DNA from: an uncultured Ruminococcus sp.
GTDB taxonomy: Bacteria; Bacillota; Clostridia; Oscillospirales; Ruminococcaceae
DNA length: 26,735 bases
Assembly (NCBI GenBank): GCA_937942105.1
Contig: CALDFS010000176.1
Coordinates: forward strand, 1-26,735
Direction: 5' to 3'
The notes below the pieces were generated by a model that saw only the letters and a program-made list of their open reading frames with translations, was not told the origin of the DNA and did no database searches. This document shows, one piece after another, positions 21,784 to 26,735 of this stretch. Within the stretch, counting starts at the first letter, position 1; each line of letters starts with the position of its first letter. The position numbers were made by a program, and so were the translations under genes.

Positions 21784-22857
21784 ATGGGCTTCGTTATGGA
21801 AAATGAAGGAATAGATCTTGCCAAGATAAAAGTAGTAGGCGTCGGCGGAGGCGGAGGAAACGCGCTCAACTGTATTGTTGCAGCGGGTATACAAAATGTG
21901 GAGTACATAGCTGTTAATACAGACGCTCAGGCTCTTAAAAACTCCAAGGCGACGACTAAGATTCAGATAGGTCAGAAGCTTACCCATGGCTTGGGAGCAG
22001 GCGGAAAGCCCGAAAGAGGCGAGGGTGCCGCTCAGGAATCCAAGGATGAGATACTTGAAAACCTTAAGGGCGCCGATATGGTGTTCATAACCGCCGGCAT
22101 GGGCGGAGGAACAGGAACCGGCGCTGCCCCTGTTGTCGCCGAAATAGCAAGGGAGCTGGGAATACTCACCGTTGCGGTTGTTACCAAGCCTTTTGCGTTT
22201 GAGGGTGCAAGAAAGCTGAAGCAGGCAGAAAAGGGCATTGAAAACCTGCTAACAAATGTTGATTCGCTTATTGTGATACCCAACCAGAAGCTTTTGACAG
22301 GAAGAGAGAATCTGACAATGCGCCAGTCGTTCGCGCTGGCTGACGATATACTGAAAACAGCCGTTTTAAGCGTGACCGAGCTTATTCTGCGCAACGGTGA
22401 AATCAACGTTGACTTTGCCGACGTTAAAACGATCATGTCCAACGCGGGCTATGCTCACATGGCAATCGGTCACGGCGAGGGCAAGGATAAGGTTGCCGAC
22501 GCTGTAGCTCAGGTTATATCCAGCCCGCTGCTTGAAACCTCTATCAAGGGCGCTAAGAGGCTGCTGCTCAACATCACCATGTCTGACGATATAATCGCCG
22601 GCGATGTTGCAGAGCTTACCGATACCATCACCAAGGCGGCCGCCGAGGATGTTGAGCTTATCTTCGGTACCAGCTTCAACGAGGAGCTTTCCGACACTAT
22701 TGATGTTATTGTTATCGCTTCGGATTTCGACGCTTACAATGCCCCGGGTGAGGATGGCGAGGCTGAAGCCGCATCGCCTACAGAGCCGAGCCAGGAATCA
22801 ACAAGCGATTCCGGCAGCTTCTATGACGGCTTGTGGAAGGATCTTTTCCAGAATTAA
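21784..22857 (+). CDS. ftsZ: Cell division GTPase FtsZ
   Basis: FtsZ is the tubulin-like GTPase that forms the division ring. VGVGGGGGNALNCIV at the start and the tubulin signature GGGTGTGAAPVVA (from residue 107) bind GTP. The second domain (ADVKTIMSNAGYAHMAIG, SSPLLETSIKGAKRLLLNI) is intact. Total length is 357. GGAGG 9 bases before the ATG at 21784 sets the start; the frame extends upstream to 21724 without a site. The linker is short and acidic, and the end reads SFYDGLWKDLFQN instead of the usual DIPxFLR-type peptide that binds FtsA, SepF or ZapA. No ftsA is found upstream. A terminator follows. Confidence 0.97.
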   Translation: MGFVMENEGIDLAKIKVVGVGGGGGNALNCIVAAGIQNVEYIAVNTDAQALKNSKATTKIQIGQKLTHGLGAGGKPERGEGAAQESKDEILENLKGADMVFITAGMGGGTGTGAAPVVAEIARELGILTVAVVTKPFAFEGARKLKQAEKGIENLLTNVDSLIVIPNQKLLTGRENLTMRQSFALADDILKTAVLSVTELILRNGEINVDFADVKTIMSNAGYAHMAIGHGEGKDKVADAVAQVISSPLLETSIKGAKRLLLNITMSDDIIAGDVAELTDTITKAAAEDVELIFGTSFNEELSDTIDVIVIASDFDAYNAPGEDGEAEAASPTEPSQESTSDSGSFYDGLWKDLFQN

Positions 22858-22878
22858 ATCCGAAAAAAGCATATTTTG

Positions 22879-22910
22879 CGGCACGGGATGTAATTTTCTG
22901 TGCCGTTTTT
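22879..22910 (+). terminator. Intrinsic terminator after ftsZ
   Basis: CGGCAC (22879-22884) pairs with GTGCCG (22900-22905), extended inward by a G-U and a G-C pair, followed by five T (22906-22910). It marks the end of the dcw cluster. Confidence 0.8.
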
Positions 22911-22974
22911 GCTATATATTCGGCCTTGTTTTTGTCGTTTTTCACATAATAACACTAAAATTTGCGCAATAGCC

Positions 22975-23003
22975 TTGACTTTTTAGTACAAAAATGCTAT
23001 TAT
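22975..23003 (+). promoter_or_regulatory. Promoter of the sigma factor gene
   Basis: TTGACT (22975-22980), 17-base spacer, TATTAT (22998-23003), with TGC before the -10 (extended -10). The sigma gene is therefore transcribed separately from ftsZ. Confidence 0.8.
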
Positions 23004-23034
23004 GTCTAAGTGATAGATTTGTGAGGTGGTAGCC

Positions 23035-23586
23035 TTGCTGCAAAACGGATATAAAACCGAAAGCGATGAAAGCTTAGCTGCGATTTCAATGTCTGACGAA
23101 GCGGCTTATTCCGAGCTTATTTCCCGCCATCTGGCAACGGTGCGGCGGGCTGCGCGGCTTTATTCTCAGAATCTTTCCGATTTCGACGATTTGGTGTCCG
23201 AGGGGATACTGGGTCTGATGAATGCTGTTAAAACCTATAACAGCGGCAGGGAAGCAAGCTTTGCCACCTATGCCTACTCCTGCATCCACAACAGAATAAT
23301 AACCGCGTTAAGGAAATCCCAGCGGATAAGCCGCTGTGAGGAGAATATCGAAGGGCTGGAGCTTGAAGGCTCGCAGTCCCCCGAAAATATAGTAATCAGC
23401 CGCGAAGAGCTGAACGAGGTTCTTGTGTGGATGGAAAACGGTCTGAGCAAAACCGAAAAAAGTGCTTTTGAGCTGTATATGTCCGGCGCAAGCTATCAGG
23501 AAATAGCTTCTGAGCTGGGGATATCTCTCAAATCGGCGGATAACGCACTTGCAAGGGTGCGCAGAAAGCTCCGCCGCAAACTATGA
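23035..23586 (+). CDS. SigH-like sigma-70 family RNA polymerase sigma factor
   Basis: A 183-residue alternative sigma factor. Region 2 (about 22-95: DFDDLVSEGILGLMNAVKTYNSGREASFATYAYSCIHNRIITAL) binds core polymerase and the -10 element. Region 4 (about 130-180: SGASYQEIASELGISLKSADNALARVRRKL) binds the -35. The K-S-x-D-N-A-L-x-R-V pattern is typical of SigH, which turns on early sporulation genes in bacilli and clostridia. TTG at 23035 is the likely start, with GAGGTGG six bases before; GTG at 23026 would lie inside that site. Clostridia commonly have spoIIGA-sigE-sigG after ftsZ; those genes are absent here. Confidence 0.85.
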   Translation: MLQNGYKTESDESLAAISMSDEAAYSELISRHLATVRRAARLYSQNLSDFDDLVSEGILGLMNAVKTYNSGREASFATYAYSCIHNRIITALRKSQRISRCEENIEGLELEGSQSPENIVISREELNEVLVWMENGLSKTEKSAFELYMSGASYQEIASELGISLKSADNALARVRRKLRRKL

Positions 23587-23591
23587 TAAAG

Positions 23592-23607
23592 ACCCTGAGG
23601 GGTTTTT
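23592..23607 (+). terminator. Weak terminator-like hairpin after the sigma gene
   Basis: ACCC (23592-23595) and GGGT (23600-23603) with a TGAG loop, running into five T. The stem is only four pairs, so activity is doubtful. Confidence 0.35.
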
Positions 23608-23720
23608 ATAAATTTTTGAGCCATGCAGCGTAATTCCGAATGTTACTGATTAGTTCACATTATTAATCGAAGTGCAGGTGTTAGTCCGCTTGGCAAATCA
23701 CTAAAAGCGAGGGAAAAAAT

Positions 23721-23990
23721 ATGTACGAAGACAAAACATTAGTATGCCGTAATTGCGGAAAGGAATTTGTTTTCACAGCCGGCGAGCAGGAATTCTATGC
23801 AGAGAAAGGCTTCGAGAATGAGCCTAAGATGTGCAAGGATTGCCGCAGAAGCAAGAAGGAAGCCGGAAGACAGTTCTATACTGCAGTTTGTGCGTCCTGC
23901 GGTAAGGAAGCAAAGGTTCCTTTCAAGCCCCATGACGACAGACCGGTTTATTGCAGCGAATGCTTTGCCAAGCAGAAAGAAGAAAACTAA
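23721..23990 (+). CDS. Zinc-ribbon domain protein
   Basis: An 89-residue protein with eight cysteines in four CxxC pairs (C9/C12, C38/C41, C57/C60, C78/C81), suited to bind two zinc ions. The segment GEQEFYAEKGFENEPKMC matches the probable zinc-ribbon family often written zf-trcl. The second half, CASCGKEAKVPFKPHDDRPVYC, matches the CxxC domain often fused or adjacent to it in anaerobes. GAGGG lies upstream of the ATG at 23721. It stands between the sigma gene and its own terminator. The function of the family is not known; nucleic-acid binding is a guess. Confidence 0.88.
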   Translation: MYEDKTLVCRNCGKEFVFTAGEQEFYAEKGFENEPKMCKDCRRSKKEAGRQFYTAVCASCGKEAKVPFKPHDDRPVYCSECFAKQKEEN

Positions 23991-24034
23991 TCGGTTTTTG
24001 ACTGATATAGCTCTTTAATTATTGCTGAAAATCG

Positions 24035-24070
24035 CGGCGTGGACTTTTTTAAGTTCATGCCGTATTTTTT
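24035..24070 (+). terminator. Intrinsic terminator after the zinc-ribbon gene
   Basis: CGGCGTGGACTT (24035-24046) pairs with AAGTTCATGCCG (24051-24062) over 12 bp with two G-U wobbles and a TTTT loop, followed by TA and six T (24065-24070). Confidence 0.88.
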
Positions 24071-24080
24071 GCTTTTAGTG

Positions 24081-24109
24081 TTGCAAAAATCATGGAAATA
24101 TTATATAAT
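24081..24109 (+). promoter_or_regulatory. Promoter of the DUF1858-trmK-nif3 group
   Basis: TTGCAA (24081-24086), 17-base spacer, TATAAT (24104-24109). The next four genes follow with gaps of 12 bases or less or with overlap, so this probably drives them all. Confidence 0.8.
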
Positions 24110-24158
24110 TGTCTGTAAAGATATCATACTATATTTATATTATCGAGGAGGATGTATT

Positions 24159-24359
24159 ATGCAGATAACCAAGGATTCAATCATAGGCGATGTTTTGGAT
24201 ATGGACGCCGGATGCGCTCCCATGTTTTTGGAGATGGGAATGCACTGCCTGGGCTGCCCCTCCGCAAGGGGAGAGTCTATAGCCGAGGCGTGCGAGGTTC
24301 ACGGCGCCGACCCGGATAAGCTTGTTAAAAAGCTCCGTGAATATTTCGGACAGGAATAA
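24159..24359 (+). CDS. DUF1858 domain redox-type small protein
   Basis: A 66-residue protein of the DUF1858 family (hybrid-cluster-protein-associated redox disulfide domain). The motif MGMHCLGCPSARGESIAEAC places C30 and C33 in a CxxC arrangement, with C45 and the following VHG as in family members. A redox or metal role is assumed for the family but not proven. The ATG at 24159 is fixed by GAGGAGG about seven bases upstream; an in-frame codon at 24039 lies inside the preceding terminator. trmK follows after three bases. Confidence 0.9.
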   Translation: MQITKDSIIGDVLDMDAGCAPMFLEMGMHCLGCPSARGESIAEACEVHGADPDKLVKKLREYFGQE

Positions 24360-24362
24360 GAT

Positions 24363-25073
24363 ATGTCAGCGCTTTCAAAAAGGCTGACGCTATGCGCCGA
24401 GCTTGTCGCGGGCGGCGGAACCGTCTGCGACGTGGGGACGGATCATGCCCTTCTGCCGGTGTATTTAGTTGAAAACGGCTTGTGCGAGAGGGCGTATGCG
24501 TGCGATATTGCGCAGGGTCCTCTTAAAAGCGCGCGAAAAAGCGTTGAAGCAAGCCGCTGTGCGGATAAAATTCTGATTATTCAATCGAACGGGCTGGATA
24601 ACATCCCGCCGGAGGGCGTTTCTGACGTTGTTATCGCCGGAATGGGCGGCGAGCTTATAATAGATATAATCTCCCGCGCGGAGTGGCTGAAAGCGGGCGT
24701 AAACCTTGTTTTGCAGCCCAACACCCGCGAGCAGGAGCTGATTTCATGGCTTTGTGAAAACGGCTATGAGATCCTATGCCAGCAAGCCTGTGAGGACGGC
24801 GGATTTATGTACACTGCCATAAGGGCGGAGTATACCGGAAAAATAAGCAAGCCGTCTGAAATAGAGCGGATAGTCGGCAGGCTTGACCCGCGCGGCGCGT
24901 GCGCGAAAAAATACATCTTAACAAAAGCAAACCGGCTTGAAGCTGCGGCTAAAGCGATGAACGAAAGCAGTAACGGCGAGGTTCGGGAAAGAGCGGCTGA
25001 AATTATCAGCCTTGTAAAACAGCTTTATAGATATGTCGGAGAGGATTATGACAACAGTATCACAGATTTATGA
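24363..25073 (+). CDS. trmK: tRNA (adenine(22)-N1)-methyltransferase
   Basis: TrmK methylates N1 of A22 in the D-loop of certain tRNAs, using S-adenosylmethionine. CDVGTDHALLPVYLV (about residues 22-36) is the SAM-binding motif I. VVIAGMGGELIIDII and LQPNTREQELISWL are characteristic of the TrmK family. At 236 residues the length is normal. It starts three bases after the DUF1858 stop and overlaps the Nif3-like gene by 26 bases. The trmK-nif3 pairing is widespread in Firmicutes (yqfN-yqfO in Bacillus subtilis). Confidence 0.95.
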   Translation: MSALSKRLTLCAELVAGGGTVCDVGTDHALLPVYLVENGLCERAYACDIAQGPLKSARKSVEASRCADKILIIQSNGLDNIPPEGVSDVVIAGMGGELIIDIISRAEWLKAGVNLVLQPNTREQELISWLCENGYEILCQQACEDGGFMYTAIRAEYTGKISKPSEIERIVGRLDPRGACAKKYILTKANRLEAAAKAMNESSNGEVRERAAEIISLVKQLYRYVGEDYDNSITDL

Positions 25074-25830
25074 CTATATTGACAGCTTTGCGCCCTTCCG
25101 CACTCAGGATGAGTGGGATAACGCAGGGCTTCTTGTCGGAAACGGCGGCAAAAGCGTTTCAAAGGTTCTTTTGGCGCTTGACGCTACAAATAAGGTAATA
25201 AAAGAAGCCAAGGAGCTTGGGTGCGGGCTTATTCTTACCCATCACCCGGTGATTTTTACGCCCTTGCGCTCCTTGTACGAGGATAACCCTGCCTGCAATA
25301 TGCTTGTAAACGGCATTGCCTGCATCTGCTCGCATACGAATCTTGACAGCGCGGAGTACAGCATCAGCGATATGATGTGCGACCGTTTAGGTCTTAAAAA
25401 CACCCATACGCTTATTGATATCAACCGCCAGGACCCTGTTACCGGCAGGGCGGTGGGCTACGGTGCAGTTGGCGAATGTGAAGGCATGACTCCTTGGCAG
25501 CTTGCCAAGCTCTGCCGTGAAAAATTCGGCTGTGTAGCCATAAAATACGTCGCGGGGGACAGGCAGATAAAGCGCATCGGCATGATATCCGGCGCCGGCG
25601 GCGAGGGAATAGAAAAAGCCAAAGAGCTTGGGCTGGACGCTTTTATCAGCTCGGAAATTAAGCATCACGAATTTCTGGAAGCGGAAAGAATAGGTTTAAC
25701 CCTTATCGACGCGGGTCATCATGAGACTGAGGTTATAGCTATGGAATATCTCAAGAAAAAGTTGGAAGCCGAGTTTTCGGATATCGAATTCATTTTGGCA
25801 AGAACTCCGTTCGCGGGCTGCACAATCTGA
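25048..25830 (+). CDS. Nif3-like dinuclear metal centre protein
   Basis: A 260-residue member of the Nif3/DUF34 family (YqfO/YbgI type), which forms toroidal hexamers with a two-metal site; its reaction is not established. Metal-ligand candidates are the HH of LTHHPVIF, the His of CSHTNLDSAE, and HHETE near the C terminus. EIKHHEF is also conserved. The short type without the central YqfO insertion domain is present. The ATG at 25048 is preceded by GGAGAGGA; translation is likely coupled to trmK, whose end it overlaps. rqcH follows after 12 bases. Older annotations as GTP cyclohydrolase type 2 are not well founded. Confidence 0.93.
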   Translation: MTTVSQIYDYIDSFAPFRTQDEWDNAGLLVGNGGKSVSKVLLALDATNKVIKEAKELGCGLILTHHPVIFTPLRSLYEDNPACNMLVNGIACICSHTNLDSAEYSISDMMCDRLGLKNTHTLIDINRQDPVTGRAVGYGAVGECEGMTPWQLAKLCREKFGCVAIKYVAGDRQIKRIGMISGAGGEGIEKAKELGLDAFISSEIKHHEFLEAERIGLTLIDAGHHETEVIAMEYLKKKLEAEFSDIEFILARTPFAGCTI

Positions 25831-25842
25831 TAGGAGAGTACA

Positions 25843-26735
25843 ATGGCATTAGACGGCGTATATCTGCATCTTGTAAAAAAGGAGCTTGAAGGCTCGCTTA
25901 TCGGCGCGCGGGTGGATAAGATCCATCAGCCCTCCAAGGACAATTTAATAATAACCCTGCGCACCCTGAACGACGGCAGCAAAAAGCTGTTCTTCTCGGC
26001 ATCCGCCGGCACAGCGCGGGTTCACTTCACCAAAAGCGAGCTTGAAAACCCCAAGGTTCCGCCGATGTTCTGCATGCTCATGCGAAAGCACCTTTCATCC
26101 GGCAAGCTTATCGCCATCCGGCAGGACGGCTTTGAGCGCATACTATATTTCGACTTTGAAGCGACCGATGAATTCGGCGACAGGGTGGTGCTTACCGTTG
26201 CGGCGGAGATAATGGGCAGGTGCTCCAACATCATACTTATCGGCAAGGATTCGCGGGTTATAGACTCGATAAAAAGGGTCAGCGAGGATATGTCGAGCGT
26301 TCGCCTTGTTCTGCCCGGAATAGCCTACAGCCTTCCGCCGAGAGCGCCGAGGCTAAGCCTTTTTGAGCTTGAAAGAGATTCGCTTTTTGCTTTACTTAAA
26401 GATTCAAAATCGCCGGAAACTGCAAAGGCTCTGGTAAAAATTATCGAGGGCATATCGCCGGTATTCGCGCGCGAGGCGGTATTCTACGCCCTGCGCGGCT
26501 CGGAAAAGCCGGCGGGCGAGCTTACTGACGATGAGCTTGACCGCCTTTACTTCTGGCTGACGCGCACTGCGGGCGAAGTATCCCGAAACGAAAACAAATA
26601 CGTCCTGTTAAAGGACAAAAACGGGCTTATGAAGGACTTTTGCTTTGCAGACATCCACCAATACGGCGCGATGATGGTTACAAAGGAGTTTTCCTCGCCA
26701 AGCGAGCTTTTGGACTATTTCTATTCCGAAAGGGA
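25843..26735 (+). CDS. rqcH: Ribosome quality control protein RqcH (NFACT family), 3' truncated by window edge
   Basis: RqcH binds stalled 50S subunits and recruits tRNA-Ala to add C-terminal alanine tails, marking failed products for degradation. The frame starts at ATG 25843 (AGGAGA upstream) and is open to the window end, giving 297 codons. MALDGVYLHLVKKEL, VDKIHQPSKD, PPMFCMLMRKHL, EIMGRCSNIILI and VLPGIAYSLPP mark the NFACT-N domain; part of the following region is visible. The position equivalent to the Asp-Arg pair essential in Bacillus reads Glu98-Arg99 (GFERIL). The coiled-coil and NFACT-R parts lie outside. Older names include fibronectin-binding protein A, a misleading label. Confidence 0.95.
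   Translation, partial: MALDGVYLHLVKKELEGSLIGARVDKIHQPSKDNLIITLRTLNDGSKKLFFSASAGTARVHFTKSELENPKVPPMFCMLMRKHLSSGKLIAIRQDGFERILYFDFEATDEFGDRVVLTVAAEIMGRCSNIILIGKDSRVIDSIKRVSEDMSSVRLVLPGIAYSLPPRAPRLSLFELERDSLFALLKDSKSPETAKALVKIIEGISPVFAREAVFYALRGSEKPAGELTDDELDRLYFWLTRTAGEVSRNENKYVLLKDKNGLMKDFCFADIHQYGAMMVTKEFSSPSELLDYFYSER

Overview
The window reads as one chromosomal segment of a Gram-positive anaerobe of class Clostridia, most likely an Oscillospirales/Ruminococcaceae-type gut lineage. The reasons are a SCIFF peptide gene (scfA) with its radical SAM maturase, a division/cell-wall (dcw) cluster with a PASTA-domain PBP, a MurE carrying the meso-diaminopimelate DNPR motif, a SigH-type sigma factor, DUF2508 and DUF1858 proteins, and a TrmK-Nif3-RqcH series. 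Base composition looks close to half GC by eye. No transposase, phage gene, tRNA, rRNA or CRISPR array was seen.

Layout. (1) 1-3250: end of argG, then argH and argF (ATGA overlap), the last three steps of arginine synthesis, closed by a terminator. (2) 3300-5710: a DUF2508 gene on the minus strand, a small Cys-rich protein, then the SCIFF locus. scfA has a near-perfect promoter with a 22-bp palindrome just upstream, and an intercistronic terminator follows it. The maturase gene scfB is frameshifted near its 3' end and loses its C-terminal auxiliary-cluster cysteines. (3) 5761-5916: a nested, multi-hairpin intergenic element. (4) 5985-9091: an Orn/Lys/Arg decarboxylase-family gene, then a CorC/HlyC (CNNM-CBS) transporter gene behind a long, highly structured leader that looks like an undescribed cis-regulatory RNA. 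The transporter ends in an Asp-Lys repeat tail and is followed by a possible pseudoknot and a terminator.

(5) 9187-22910: the dcw cluster, mraZ-rsmH-ftsL-pbp-(95-aa protein)-murE-mraY-ftsW-murG-murA-ftsQ-ftsZ. It starts with a promoter and three 10-bp-phased MraZ-type boxes. murF, murD, murC and ftsA are absent from their usual places, and an uncharacterised 95-aa protein sits before murE. Structured or repeated DNA lies in the ftsL-pbp, murG-murA and murA-ftsQ gaps. Together these genes make lipid II precursors (MurA, MurE, MraY, MurG), polymerise and cross-link peptidoglycan at the septum (FtsW, PBP), and assemble the divisome (FtsL, FtsQ, FtsZ). (6) 22975-26735: a SigH-like sigma factor, a zinc-ribbon protein, a DUF1858 protein, trmK, a Nif3-like gene and the start of rqcH.

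The most interesting items are the corC leader (mutually exclusive helices next to the ribosome binding site), the broken SCIFF maturase beside an intact and apparently well-expressed precursor, the cloverleaf-like element at 5761-5916, and the inverted repeat covering the murA ribosome binding site. All structures were found by reading complementarity in the sequence; no folding or database search was run.
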